This document shows, one piece after another, positions 22,393-35,117 of a stretch of DNA of 64,000 nucleotides. The notes below the pieces were generated by a model. That model saw only the letters and a program-made list of their open reading frames with translations. It was not told where the DNA came from and did not search any database. The stretch covers positions 9,364,934-9,428,933 of the forward strand of contig JAJEKV010000022.1 of NCBI GenBank assembly GCA_021234155.1. Direction: 5' to 3'. The translations under genes and the position numbers were made by a program. Source of the stretch: Isoetes taiwanensis (taxonomy: Eukaryota; Streptophyta; Lycopodiopsida; Isoetales; Isoetaceae). How positions within the stretch are numbered: the first letter of the stretch is position 1; each line of letters starts with the position of its first letter.

Positions 22393-23215
22393 TGATCGGA
22401 GATTACTAACCCTTGGACCTTTGGAGCGGGAATATGTTGAGACATATTTGCTTCGGAATATTTTGGGTTTGCATTGTTTAGGTTTGCATACAATGGAAAG
22501 GTTTTGGAATAAGGCCCCAGAATTTTCCCATTGAGGTTTTTACAATATCCACGATGCAGCCACATGCATAGTGACCATTACTCAGGGTTGCTTCTGGCAA
22601 ATCATACCTTGTTTCAATGGCCATAGCTCCTTTCAAATTGGCCCCTTCCTTTTGTGATGGCTATAGCAACATTCTCTTCAAATCATTCTCTTCTGGGCCT
22701 TCTAGATGCTCAGAACACTCTGCTAGGAGCAGAAGCCGATTGAATACGTGGATTTTCAAGCATGATCAACACGAAGCTATAGCTACGGTGATTATGTGTA
22801 AACAAAATGATCAAGGACTAAGCTTGAAGATACTATTCTATGGTCTTAAGAATGCCTCTATTGATGAAGCACCCCTTTAAAATCATCTCTAACGTTCTTG
22901 CCATCGAGGTGTTGGTAAGATTGTGCATAATTACGGTTGGAAGTGTTTGTTTCAAAAGACAAATGGGTAAGCTCAAAGTATCCGCTAGCTTTTCAACACT
23001 TCATCCGACAACCAATAAATTAGTCCATCGACTTTACTTTTTTCATTGCCCATTTCCACTAGTGTATGAAGGGAACAACTTCCAAAGACTCCTATGCTTT
23101 GTTAAATTTCACAATGTTCCCTGAGTTTTATTTATTTCCTAGGATGCCCTTGGTCAGCATACAAAGTATATTGTAGTTTTAGTAATTGCTCAAGTGCCCT
23201 TGTGAGCAAGTTCTA
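22393..23215. other. No supported gene
   Basis: Frames at 22617-22880 and 22840-23124 lack recognised motifs. The end (23130-23215) has ATGCCCTT-type repeats like those in the MULE arms. Confidence 0.4.
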
Positions 23216-23937
23216 ATTGGCAGTCGGAGTTTGTTGGAAGGTTGTTTTGTCTCTAATTGCTACAAACTACTTGTTCACGACAAAATTCTGCTTGTGTCAA
23301 GGAAGTGGGGACTTACCGCAGATAGAAACAAATTGATAAGTATATGGAAATGGGTCTGGAATAATGTATTGCCATCGAGCTGTACACTTCTATGGCAGAT
23401 TGTGCACGGGTCCCTATGGGTGAACAAGGTGGCACATAAGTTCAGAAATCATGTTAGTCCTGTTTGCCATGTCTGTGGGGGAGTGGAAGAAACAGTAGAG
23501 CACTGTATTATTAATTGTCCAGATATCCAACAAATTTCATCTGATAATGTTAAAGGAAGTGGTGTTAGGGAGGTACATTAATGCCTGGTCTAGCCCAAAA
23601 TGAAAATGGCTATTCATATAGCTAAGGGCTGGATATGCTGGTGTATATGGAAAAGGCGAAGTCTTCTACCTTTTCAAATCAATTCATCCATGCATCTGGT
23701 TTGTTTGGGACATTGAAAAGCTAAGTTTTCAAAGCAAATTAGGTGTTTAGAACTGGAGGAGGATGTTTCTCAAGAAATATGGGACCGCTATCTTAGTCGG
23801 TTTTAGACATGCAGGTTTTCACTTGCTGTATGGTTTCCCCTCATGATCCACTCTGGACATGGAGGCGTAATATCCTTCAGCAACAAGTGTACTTTTAGTC
23901 ATATTTAATTGAGATATTGTCTTTCAAAAAAAAAATG
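23216..23937 (+). mobile_element. LINE 3' fragment with zinc-binding domain and poly(A)
   Basis: The frame to 23581 shows the reverse-transcriptase-associated zinc-binding domain of plant LINEs: WVWNNVLPSSCTLLWQIVHG, then CHVCGGVEETVEHCIINC. Degraded coding continues to about 23800 and an A run (23928-23937) marks the 3' end. Confidence 0.75.
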
Positions 23938-25420
23938 TTAATTGCCCTAATGCCCTTAATTTTCTTGTAAATTTCTGAACGCCCTTGAAATCTAATAGTT
24001 TCTTTGTCAAATTTTAAATTTCACCAAATATTCTCAAGATTTAATAAAATGTTTCAAATGCCCTTGTAAACTAAAACACACAGAAATTCAAAATATAGTA
24101 ATCACCATAGACACACTCTCACATTTTCAAACTAGATCGGTGCCCAGCATATGCACGAATTACGATCCCTGACCTTATATCTACCACTTTTCTTCGCTTC
24201 TACTTCACCCTTATGAATCCTCTTTGTCCTTGGGTACCTAAAGATCTTGTTGTTGGAGACAACATGGTACCTATAATAGTAGGAATAATCTATCTTAAGT
24301 GCTTAGCTAGTAGACCCCTCACTAGGACAAGGATTTGTTATTTGTGGTCTCCCATGGATATAAAAAGACTATCTATCTATCTTAGCTGGCCAACGCCCTT
24401 CTAAGACAACGACCTACATGCGATTACTAGGTCTAGAAGTCCCACTATGGTGAATCTATAGCTAGCTAGTTAATAGAGTCTCTTTGGTTATGAGTTTTTA
24501 ATGTTTGAGATGAATAATAGTTAGATACTTTGTTCATCTTGCATGCATGTAAGTTACATCTTTGACTGAAAGAGTAGTAGATATGCATTAGTAGTGTGCT
24601 TCTCGTATTAGCGGCCGTCAAATCTTATTCGGCTCCCAACTTAAAACAAAATGTGGTTTTGGTATCAGCTTTGAAGGAATGGTTAGGAGCTTGAGTATTT
24701 ATTTCGACAGGATCTATCCCACACCTGGAGATGGTCAGGGCATGTCACGATTGATGAGCAGGATGACGCCGGGTGCTCCCAACTTGGAAGGTATCTAGCT
24801 TTGTTGATTAGCCTTCTTCACCCTGGGGTAGATCATGACAATAGGAAGTCTCCGATATGAAAAATAATAGGTGCACAAATCCTACATACTACAACATATG
24901 CATACAATTAAATGTCCTGTGGGTTTTTACATCACGTAAGGAACGATGTGCAAGACTGGACAGTGAACTCGCCGCTGTAAGGGCAAGGTGGTGGCAAGCC
25001 GCAAAGTGGTAAATCCATTGCAAAGCGATGCACCTTACCCCTTATATGAGTAGAAGTTCACAAGGGCATTTGCAATATTGGTATTCATTTTTACATGATT
25101 TAAAAAAGGTGTAATTTGAGGACACAACGGAGAATTTTTGCAGCATGAGTGAATTTTGTTGGATACTGGTACTCTAGTTGTGTTTCATTGTCTTGTGAGG
25201 AGTTTCAAAAGAGGTTCAGGCCTCAGCAACAAGATAGGAAAGTTTGAGAGCTAGTTGTACCATATATTCCTTCATGTGCAAAATAGTTGGCAATTTTCTC
25301 GAGTCACATAAGTCTATCACAATTCGTTTCATTTCTACCGGTTACAAAATGATGAGCTGATGCAATTATCAATGAAATAGAATAATCAGATAAACATTCA
25401 CGAAGTGATGCAGATATAGA
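23938..25420. other. No supported gene
   Basis: AT-rich sequence. Positions 23940-24070 repeat ATGCCCTT-like words as in the MULE arms. Confidence 0.4.
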
Positions 25421-25590
25421 AAGTTATTCGGGGATATTCTCTTACCCCAAAAGTAAAAAATTTACTATGGCAGACAGTTCACAAGGTTGCAAGAGTGAAC
25501 CATGTGGTGAATAAGTTTAATTTGGATGTGCAGTCAAGTTGTCCTTTGTGCCAAAACATAGACAAGGCTATTGAGCATTGTTTAATGTGA
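25420..25590 (+). mobile_element. LINE zinc-binding domain fragment
   Basis: Reads KVKNLLWQTVHKVARVNHVV then CPLCQNIDKAIEHCLM before a stop: the same domain as at 23216 but a different copy. Confidence 0.65.
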
Positions 25591-26308
25591 GTCCTCTATA
25601 TCGATCACTGATGTTGTCCTAGGTCTCTATCTAACAAGATGGAATTCGTTGAAGAGGCAAGCCCGGGGGTCTCACCTAGGCATATGGGGATACCACATCT
25701 GCGTGCAAGGGGTCCAGAGAAAACCCCTGTATACGACTTTTTGTAGGTGGAAAACCCCTACATACGTAAATAGGAAAAGCCAGTTTCCAAGCCCCTTTCC
25801 GTAGATGTACTTTCGGACGATCCTAATTTTTACATACCCCTACCCGATCTTGTACTTGAGTTTGTGCTTGTGCACCCTACCCCTATGTACAGAATAAATA
25901 AAATTTCAAAATGTTTTTAATTGACATTTCTCGCATCTCGGTCTCGCATTTCCCTGGGGTTCTTACATGCATGCGACATTACAAGGGTAATTCTAAGGAG
26001 CCTTTGCAAATTATGAACACGTATAATTTAGGAGCCCTTGCGAAGACAATACCGGGACAATACATGGATAATACATGCTAATGACAATACATGGAATACA
26101 TCATGGTAAGATCAATACCTCAAATTATACATCTATAATATACTACACCCTAATAGATGATGGTAAGAAATGAATGTTAAAAAACTATGGCTTTTGATGA
26201 GGTCCCATTTCTCATTCAATTATTTTTTATATTTCTGCATGTTGATGCAATACAGTGATAGTAGCTATGCATTTGGGTTATGTGCAAATAGACAAGCTTG
26301 TTATAACA
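25591..26308. other. No supported gene
   Basis: Positions 25690-25830 hold paired AACCCCT words and a TACGTA core, resembling sequence at 60500-60640 in reverse. No coding signal. Confidence 0.4.
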
Positions 26309-27577
26309 TTAAGCATCATAACAAAGACAGCATTGCGATAAAAGTTGTATAGGACCATGTAGGCTAGCCGCTGATAGTTCCAATGACCATGAACCAAAAG
26401 TAATCGCTGAGAAACCTAAAAGCGTGCAATTCGCGGTGTCCGATGCCATGACTGCTTGACGGCCTTCTTTACAGCTTATCCCGACACCAACATCTGCCAT
26501 CTGGATCATTGCAACATCATTTGCACCTGATAAAGCCAAAATACAAGTGGATAAGAATCCAAAGCAATCATTTTAAGTAGCAAATCTCCATCCATACATA
26601 CCATCTCCAATCGTTAAAGTCATTTCATTGGCCCGTTCCTTGACTAGTGCCACTATGCCGCCTTTTGATAGGGTGCAACTCTCGTTCCTTGACTAGTGCC
26701 ACTATCTTGCGCCTTTTGATAGGGTGCAACTCTCTGAAAGATACAACAACTTGACATGCCACGGCCGGTTCAAACAAACCGCATGGTACGGAATGAAATA
26801 AGAGGCGTGCTCACAGCATTTGTAACAAAATGATATTTCAATTACGTTATCCTTCAAATCTTTAGCAAAGGCATGAACAAGGCTGTTTCCATCAATAATG
26901 AGTGCAAATTCCTCCTTTTTCAAGAACTTGCTTCCTGACTTAACATCATGGCTAACTTTCTCATCTTCATCATTTGCAACATTGCTCCTCTTCATCACAC
27001 TATATTTCTTCTCAAGCGTTAGCTCAATTCTCTCCTTAGCATTTTCTAAGGCTTTTAAACATGCATCTTTAGTAGTAGCATTGATAATAATTTGCTCCAT
27101 GTGGTGTGTCAAAAGTAGACAAGAATACCCAATAGAGATAGCAGTCTCCTGCTTATCACCTGTTAATACCCATAGCTTCATGCCAGCTTCCCTTAGTGAA
27201 GCTATTGTTTCTGGCACCCCCTCCTGCAGCTTGTCCTCAATACCAGTAGCTCCTATAAGTGTCAGGCTATGCTCTACGACATTTGCAGCTTCTCTTAACT
27301 TATCCACACGATCAATCAATGAAACGATAGCTTCCTGATACTTGAACTGCCAGTTCTCAAGTTCTATTTCACCAAGATCTCTTGATGCAATTACAAGAGT
27401 TCGCAACCCTGCTCTAGCATATACATCTATGTGGTTAATTGTGGAGTCCCAGACTTGTTCAAGTTTCTCAGTTGAAAGCACATTATCTGGTAAATCAAAT
27501 GCATCTGGTTGACGGACAATGTCCAAGACAGTTGCATCTGCTCCCTTCAATAAGACTCTCTTCAGCATAAGCTGCAA
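26309..27577 (-). pseudogene. P4-type ATPase (ALA phospholipid flippase) fragment
   Basis: P4 ATPases flip phospholipids across membranes. This covers only the middle of the cytoplasmic region. 27577 down to about 26840 contains LLKGADATVLD (nucleotide binding), LRTLVIASRDLGEIE, IEDKLQEGVPETI, KLWVLTGDKQETAISIGYS and FALIIDGNSL. Near 26634-26733 is VAPYQKAQ and IVALVKER, duplicated in tandem and out of frame. 26539-26462 has [18 protein letters not shown], the hinge motif. The N-terminal transmembrane part with the phosphorylated DKTG aspartate and the C-terminal helices are absent. The tandem duplication and truncations make it a pseudogene. It is closest to the ALA1-like group by memory of motifs. 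Confidence 0.82.
26634..26733. repeat. 50-bp tandem duplication inside the flippase pseudogene
   Basis: GTTCCTTGACTAGTGCCACT followed by CCTTTTGATAGGGTGCAACT occurs twice back to back, with the two copies differing by a few bases (CTATGCCG versus CTATCTTGCG). Confidence 0.85.
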
Positions 27578-30276
27578 TCATAGAAGTCCACATAATAACA
27601 TTTGATTCCTTTTTCTTATCAAACAATTCCCTAGCATATTCTTGCTGCCCCTGTACTATATATACAGAACCTATAAGATTCCACGGAAATACACTCCTTC
27701 TATCAATAATCTCAAAGGCTACCCAAGCACAACATGGTATTCTACACTTATTGACCTCAACCTGATATGGGCAAACATTTTCTTTTCTTTTCTTTGCCTC
27801 GTAGTAGGAGCCATGGCTTGTCTGTGAATCAAACTCGCATGAACAACAAAAGCAACATCTTTACATTATGTTCTATTTCTGCGGTGTCAGTAAAGAGTTA
27901 TAAGAATAAGTAGCTACAGTAAAATTCCAGCATAAGCCATGCATTCCACCTATAACCAATGGTCTGCTTAGTTCCTGGGAATGAGTCATAGAAAATGCAT
28001 TCCAAACACACGCATACAGCCTGGAATATGTAGCTGAGATGTAAAAATTCAGTTGTATTAATTGCATATGAAAAATGCAAAACATAAAATTCAATGAATT
28101 TCTTTACTGACATAAGTTGGGACTCTATCAGAAACGGAAAACAAATATAACAAGAATCTACAACCTAAGGGACTATAAAGTCGCGAAACTTCAATCAAAG
28201 TACCTCTTCCCAAGGTGATAGATTGGTTGGAGCTTCCAAGAGTTTCCTGCATATAGTCAGCTCAGAGAAGTTTCTTTGAAGAAGGAACAACAAAATATTC
28301 TAGAACTAAAACAAGCATAAAAGATGAGATTCAAATACATTTTTACCACGCCACAGCAAGGAACATGACAGCCTTAGCTCTGGAGTTCAAATGTCTGTCC
28401 AAACGTTTACGCAACCCGGGGGCACGCATATGGAAAAAAGCAATCAATGAGATCGAATGTTGGAGCTTGCATTTTGCTCTTTAAATATAATACACGGTAG
28501 ATTGGGTTCCATGGGCGATGCTCCACGAACCCGTAGTAGATTGGGTAGAAACGTCCCCTTTAGGTCACGACCAAACAACCCGGATAGAATGGTGTTGGAA
28601 GATTGATGTGTTTTTAGCAGTGATCTTCATTTGACAACATAACTTACATTTTTTTTAATGTGGTTGGCATTCAGTCTCACTTTAACGTAAGCCTTACTGT
28701 CTCGAAAAAACTACTCACCCTTCCTACAAAAGCTTTATATTCGAACTGCATAAGCGTAATACCCTCTGCTTCAGCAACATAGTATCATTTCGAATCCAAC
28801 CTGTGACCTAAATCCAAAAAACTTGCATTTCAGAAATCCACTGTTTCAGTGGCAGGTGTTCTCCTTCACCAACAATTTCTTCCACTTCCTGAATCCATGA
28901 ACATGCACCAAAGTGAAATATGTTCCCATTTAACTGAAATAAGTACAAAGCATTGCAATCATTTTACATGTTACCTGTAGAGTTGGAGAGCCACAAAGAA
29001 GGTGACTTGCATGATGTTGCCAACTCTCCACCTTACGGATAGCAATATCTAGAACCCTCTTCTCGGCTACCATTACAGGAAACAATATACCCCGAAATGA
29101 AATGTAAATGTAGCTCGTGATGGTTAGAAGCCACTCAATAAACTTAGAGATTGTCTAATTTCTATGTTTTTTTATCCTCAATAGTCATCTTCTGTATCAC
29201 ATTTGGCATAAAATGACCATCAAACAAAAATTACATAAGCTGAATAATAACTGCTTATTTCGACTTATGATGCACGGGAGCAGTGGATATAGCACAGACA
29301 TTGAAATAAGTCCGGGTTCTGAAGCAGTCCCAATAGCCTTGAGGCATTGTTTTAGCATAAATAACCTAGATAAGCTTATTTATACCTCGGACCGTAGATT
29401 CCGCACCGGTGGATATCCTCATCTCCGCCAGATAAAACCTTCTTTATTCGATCGCCCGAGTTACGCAAGAAACAAAATCCAAGACAAGATGATTGTAAGT
29501 GCTGCAAGTCGAACTGCTATATTTGAAAGCCAAGATAGACAAGCTGGAGAAAACCTGAGTAAAGGACAAAACGTCCTTCAGCTTCTGAATTTCTGGCAAT
29601 AGCTTTCCGATTAAACCCAAAATGCAAAGAAAGAAGTCCTAGCAAAAATATTTACCTGTTTGAGGCTTCACCGACTCCTCTGCTTCAGCGACGCTCTTGC
29701 AATTTACCGTAAGTTTAAAGCATTCGGTTCTTCAGCGCATTCAGAGTAGGAGTAGGCCCTAAGGTAGCATACGGATCGGACCTTCCCGCCCAACTCCCCC
29801 TTCTCGACCACCTACGAGGGAATGGTGGTCGACCGTATGAAGCAGCAGTCCGTATACGGACGTCTCAAGTTCAAAAAAACCCCTACCCAGTCACGCTCTT
29901 GGGTCATACGGGGTTTCAATGGTGAAACCCCCGGGGAGGCAAGCCATTCACATCGGTAACTTGGCTGCTATGGATTGTATGGAAAAAAAAAGGAGGTTAT
30001 TGATTTTTTTATCACTAATTTTTGCATCTATACAGAGCCTTAGAAATACTAAGATATAAGATTAGGAAGCGGATTTTAGTTATGAGAATGAGAATGAGAA
30101 TGATTTTTTATCGTCCACTGAGGCCAATCGGCCTATGGGACCCATAAGGAGCGCAGCAAACTTATTACTGTCCGGGTTAAAAAACCCCCGCCCCGAAGGG
30201 TTTTCGAGGGAAAAACCGTGGCAGTAATAAGAATGCTGTCAAACTGTACAAGTATACATCAATGTATATATACATG
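27578..30276. other. No supported gene
   Basis: Upstream flippase exons are not recognisable. The plus-strand frame at 29213-29602 (129 codons) has no known motif. Positions 29760-29950 and 30120-30230 are unusually C/G-rich, with short complementary words (CCCCGTATG, TCCGTATACGGA). Confidence 0.35.
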
Positions 30277-30968
30277 TCAAGTGTGTGCCCGAGGATATAG
30301 CTGATCTCGCATGTCCATAACCTCCTGAAGGTATGATCCCAGCACCCGTACGGATTCTGTGTTCAATGTCACATGTAACGGCTGGCCAGGCCTGACCAAC
30401 TCAGCATAGCGCGTCCGAATTTGATCATATGCTGGGCAACTTTGAAGGGTATGAGATTCATCCTCAATGACTCCCATTTGGCAGCATTGACAGAGCATGT
30501 CCTGGCGTGGCTCACCAATCCATCTGCCCATCTCAATTCGAAGATGATGTGCCCCTGTGCGAATGGAGGCAATGAGTCTGCGCCTTTTCATGGGCAAGTG
30601 GGTACGCAGGTAGCATTGCGGGGCTCGTTCCAATGTGGGATTTATGTGGCACTGGTAGTGTGCTGTCTTGACATGTTCAAGGGCATTGGCATCCCAAAGC
30701 TTGCTGAGGAAGCAAGTGTCAAGATATTGCCTCAAGCTATGGCGATCTGCCTCTGTTTGCACATGTATGCACCTGTGCTCCTACACATTCCATCTAGCCA
30801 ACCATTGAGCTCTCTTTTCCCTTCAGCAGGCCTTGAGGCGCTGCGGCCCCATTGCCATGATATAAGCTAGTTTAGGGAGACGAGCATCGTCCATATTGAC
30901 CACCTTCTGAAAATAGACAATGTGACGATCAAGGGCCACCCTCTGAAGAGGCAAGAATCCTGTCTCCT
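30277..30968 (-). mobile_element. APE-type LINE (LINE-B), 3' segment
   Basis: The minus-strand frame contains RLIASIRTGAHHLRIEMGRW and the zinc-binding end CQCCQMGVIEDESHTLQSC, stopping at 30277. To the right it reads ...GFLPLQRVALDRHIVYFQ up to 30968, where an LTR element interrupts it. The sequence resumes at 34041 with ILLQE. Confidence 0.8.
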
Positions 30969-31737
30969 TGATACAATTCATGTATATTTGGAAAGTTGTA
31001 GCAACACAGAATCATAGAACCATAAAGAAATAATAGAACACCGGACTAAAGAAACTTTATTCATGCATAATTGATATGGCAGCACCATTAACCACCCAAC
31101 CGGATCCACTGGGTTATGGAAAAACACAAGTACTATGGAAAATACAAAGCTTTGGCATCTGGCTTATTGGCCTTCCAGACTAATCTAGCTACTCCAAATA
31201 GCCACACATCATAAATACAATTGCAGATCTGTGAAGTCGCTATGGCAGTGATCTGTGACCCCTTGTCACATTTTCGGCCATTACTCTCTCATACGGATGA
31301 ACTATAGAATGTGCTGCCTCAATTATAAAACTAGACTCCGAGCCGGTTTCAACAAGCTAAAGGTTGCTTCAATCAGAGCTCTGGTTGCGGAGATATGTCC
31401 AATTGAAGTTTCAGTTCTATTTATAGATCTCTCTGCGACTTCAGCCTTTTTTAGCAGGCAGTTGCCTTTTTCCTCAAAATATCTCCTTGCCTTTAATTAG
31501 CGTATATGACTTATCATATGGGACATTATCTATGATCTTTTCTCAACCAATAATCATCCCAATGATAGTGCCTCGACCCCTTCCATAAATATCAATGGTT
31601 CTTCACACCCACATGCTATGTTATCCTACGCCCCTTTATATTATTAGGTGACCTTAGGAATAACATTTACATAGTATTTGCCATAATTCCAATAACCCAT
31701 TCGCCGTGGACCACTCCCCCGTGCTTGCTCCATATCA
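30969..31737 (-). repeat. Element A 3' LTR
   Basis: Begins TGATACAATTC and ends CCATATCA. It is nearly identical to 33291-34040 apart from short indels near 31435-31540. Confidence 0.92.
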
Positions 31738-32770
31738 ATCCATCCCTTCTCAAGATAGATCGTCCGCGATCGTCCAAGATACGCTCAATTTCAGTCCATT
31801 CCTTAGGATTACCCCGCGATCATCCAAGATACGCTCCATTTCAATCAATTCCTTCTCAAGATGGATCTTTCATGGTCATCACCAGTCTGAAAGTTTTATA
31901 ATCCCTACAAAACTCCAGAAGTAGTTACGGATATCCGCGTACTTTCACAGTACGATATATCCTTGTACCTCCGCGGTACGTTATTATCTTTCGTACCTCC
32001 GCGGTACTACTTGATTGTATCGCCACCACGATACAGTGTATCTCCAAGATACAGATGCAACTTTTGTCAAGCCAATTGTGTTGCAATCACAATTACTAGT
32101 CTTCAAAAGTATACATCTTATGCACTCTTGTTCAAGCCAATTGTGCTGCAGACACAATTACTAGTCTACCAAGAGGCATTCCCTATCTAGTATACCATGT
32201 TCAAGCCTACTATGTTGCAATCATAGTGCTAGTCTACCATGGGTATACACAACAAAAGTATCTATTCTTTATTCCAAATAAAGAAATTCAACTTAAGAAC
32301 TTTACCCATGAGCTTGTCCCATAGGAAACAATTTGAGATTCCGCATCCAAATTTTGCATCCATATCCTTAACAACTTGTACGTAAAGTGTCCTCCCCAAT
32401 GCTTAACACTAAGCAAACCTGCAAATAAGATCAAGTGTTAATATAGATGACTTCCCAAGTCAAATATTTATATGGATGACCCCCACGGCCAATCAATCTC
32501 TCAGATCACCACGATCTGACTCCGCAATCCCAAGCATGATGCTTTTGCGGTTCTCCATACTCAGGCTTAAAGGTTGGAATTTATATAGGCTAAAATGACC
32601 AAGATGAACTTCTAGATATGGCAAGAGGTTATGGCGGGTAGTTTGGCTATAATGACAAAGCAGAGCTCAATGTTTTGCAGCAGTGGTTTACTTGTCTCCA
32701 TAACAAGCTATTTGTCTCCATGACAACTCGTCTCCACGATAAACTACTTGTCTCCATGACAAGCTTTTTC
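31738..32770. repeat. Tandem-repeat-rich interior of element A
   Basis: Three families of short tandem repeats. GATCGTCCAAGATACGCTC-type units lie at 31740-31880, CAATTGTGTTGCAATCACAA-type units at 32070-32240, and TTGTCTCCATGACAAGC-type units at 32690-32770. No coding. Confidence 0.65.
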
Positions 32771-32816
32771 ACGACAACCTAGCAGTCACCCTTATTATTC
32801 CATAATCCCCAAAGGA

Positions 32817-33179
32817 TCATAGAAGTTTCCCCAATAATCCGAACTCGTTCACAACAAGTCGGTCCATATACTTCGAGCATTCTCCACGAAAGCACTGAGT
32901 TTTCTCTGCTACTGATGCTCTAGATTCGCTTGCAGCAATAGTCACCAAATCCATCTCGGTTTCATTAACTGCTCTAATAGTGAAATCATAAGATTTCCCT
33001 TCATACATAAAGGCCTTTACTCCATTAGGATAATCCAAATCTGTTCTTGTGAACCCCAAAATGATAATCTCCTCTTCATTCCATTGCCATGCTCTAGCAA
33101 AATAAGAACTAATAGTAGTTCTTGCAGCACATACAAGAACAATGATCTTTACGGCCCTCTGGAAAATTCCTAGCTCCAT
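32817..33179 (-). CDS. Unrecognised 120-codon ORF in element A
   Basis: Starts MELGIFQRAVKIIVLVCAAR about 110 bp after the primer site, the place of a gag start, and contains TDLDYPNGVKAFMYEGKSYD. It has neither a zinc knuckle nor a capsid motif that I can see. It may be a gag remnant or a captured host fragment. Function unknown. Confidence 0.4.
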   Translation of the reverse strand: MELGIFQRAVKIIVLVCAARTTISSYFARAWQWNEEEIIILGFTRTDLDYPNGVKAFMYEGKSYDFTIRAVNETEMDLVTIAASESRASVAEKTQCFRGECSKYMDRLVVNEFGLLGKLL

Positions 33180-33290
33180 CGTTTCTGATCTCTTTAATTC
33201 CTCTCACATATTAGTGAGTCCAATTTCCACTAGTGATCCCATTGCCCTTTGGTTCCCAAAAAAATCTCAAACCTCCGCTCTGATACCACT

Positions 33291-34040
33291 TGATACAATT
33301 CATGTATATTTGGAAAGTTGTAGCAACACAGAATCATAGAACCATAAAGAAATAATAGAACACCGGACTAAAGAAACTTTATTCATGCATAATTGATATG
33401 GCAGCACCATTAACCACCCAATCGGATCCACTGGGTTATGGAAAAACACAAGTGCTATGGAAAATACAAAGCTTTGGCATCTGGCTTATTGGCCTTCCAG
33501 ACTAATCTAGCTACTCCAAATAGCCACACATCATAAATACAATTGCAGATCTGTGAAGTCGCTATGGCAATGATCTGTGACCCCTTGTCACATTTTCGGC
33601 CATTACTCTCTCATACGGATGAACTATAGAATGTGCTGCCTCAATTATAAAACTAGACTCCGAGCCGGTTTCAACGAGCTAAAGGTTGCTTCAATCGGAG
33701 CTCTGGTTGCGGAGATATGTCCAATTGAAGTTTCAGTTCTATTTATAGATCTCTCTTGCATTTTTTTAGCGTGCCATTGCTTTTTCCTCAAAATATCTCC
33801 TTGCCTTTAATTATGAACTTATCATATGGGACATTATCTATTTTCTCAACCAATAATCATCCCAATGATAGTGCCTCGACCCCTTCCATAAATATCAATG
33901 GTTCTTCACACCCACATGCTATGTTATCCTACGCCCCTTTATATTATTAGGTGACCTTAGGAATAACATTTACATAGTATTTGCCATAATTCCAATAACC
34001 CATTCGCCGTGGACCACTCCCCCGTGCTTGCTCCATATCA
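33291..34040 (-). repeat. Element A 5' LTR
   Basis: Same termini as the left copy. The primer site is immediately internal on the minus strand. Confidence 0.92.
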
Positions 34041-35117
34041 CTCCTGCAGTAGAATTTGATATGGGACTGTGGACTTCACCCCTAGTGCTCGTACTAAGAA
34101 GGCTTTCTGGACCTGCTCCAAGTCATTCCAAGTAGCAAGTGATACTACTGGGCCCCATACTTCCACCCCGTATAAAAGGACATGCTCCACGAAGATCTTG
34201 AACAGGTGTGACTGATGGGCCCAATCATACAACTCCGCTCTATGACTATTGTTTTGCATTGCATATAGTGCCTTCCAAATGCCCAGTCACTTTCGTGAGC
34301 CGTATGGATGTGTCCCAGTGCATAGTAGAAGGAAACTCCACTCCCAAATATTTGTATGTGGATGCAACTTCCACATTCGGCCTCGATGAATCGAAGGAGG
34401 GGACCCTCTACCGACGTGAAGATGATATGAAAACCACCTTAGTCTTGGCCAGGTGACGCCATATCGGGCCTTGGCGTAATGTGTCCGTGGCATCGAGATG
34501 TCGTTGCATGTCTGCTGGTGTGTAAGCTAGGAGGTCCACATCATCGGCATATATTAATTGTCCGATGATCCGATAAAGAAGGTGAGCTCCATCGCCCCAT
34601 TATCGGCAAGCCAGCTCTCCAATTGATCAATGTAAAGCCCAAACAATGTTGGCATCCCCCGACGAACCCCTATACTACTATCAAATGGTTGGCTTTGTCC
34701 GTTGCAACCGAATTCCGAGCATCTTTCATATAGCTTTCGTATTAATCGCGATTACGCAAATCTCCAGAACCCCCGGCTTTGCGGTCTTGCCCATAGTTTT
34801 TCCCGAGGCACGATTGTCAAACGCCGCCAAAAATCCACAAAGCAACAATATAGATCCCGGCGGTTCCCGCTATCTTCAATCGAGTTCGCAAGCGTGAAGA
34901 TGTGGTCAATGGTTGAGTGCTCGGTCCAATCCCGCTTTTGGGGGGGCCCGCCTCTCTTCCTCTGCCCGACCAGCAAACCGCCGCCGAGAATCCCAAAGAA
35001 GGTTTTGCAAAACACCGAACCCGACCATGATTGTTCGATATTGGCGGTCAAGGCGGTGTGGGTCACCTGCCTTATAGATGGGAACAACTCTGCTATTGGT
35101 CCACTGCAGCGGGAAGC
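34041..35117 (-). mobile_element. LINE-B, reverse transcriptase segment
   Basis: Read right to left: PLQWTNSRVVPIYKAGDP, STIDHIFTLANSIED, LYCCFVDF (A motif, then a frame break), VPREKLWARPQS, IYADDVDLLAYTPADMQRH (catalytic YADD near 34540), VASTYKYLGVEF and LLYGVEVWGPVVS, ending ILLQE at the element A junction. Several frameshifts make it a pseudogene. The right edge at 35117 is the gypsy insertion point. Confidence 0.85.

Larger units (their letters stand above)
30969..34040 (-). mobile_element. Non-autonomous LTR retroelement (element A)
   Basis: Two LTRs in the same orientation, 30969-31737 (769 bp) and 33291-34040 (750 bp), both TGATACAATTC...CCATATCA. The primer site TGGTATCAGAGC lies on the minus strand at 33288-33277, just inside the right LTR, so transcription runs leftward. 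It is flanked by CTCCT at 30964-30968 and 34041-34045, a 5-bp target duplication. It sits inside LINE-B. The 1.55-kb interior has tandem repeats and one 120-codon frame but no gag or pol. Confidence 0.93.

Noticed and set aside
29213-29602. 129-codon plus-strand ORF
   Set aside because: No domain, no start context or splice pattern, and composition like the surrounding non-coding DNA.
32817-33179. Possible captured aspartate-semialdehyde dehydrogenase-like fragment in element A
   Set aside because: The spacing of a few residues (FMYEGKSYDF, then VV) reminded me of that family, but no catalytic motif is present and the likeness is too weak to claim.
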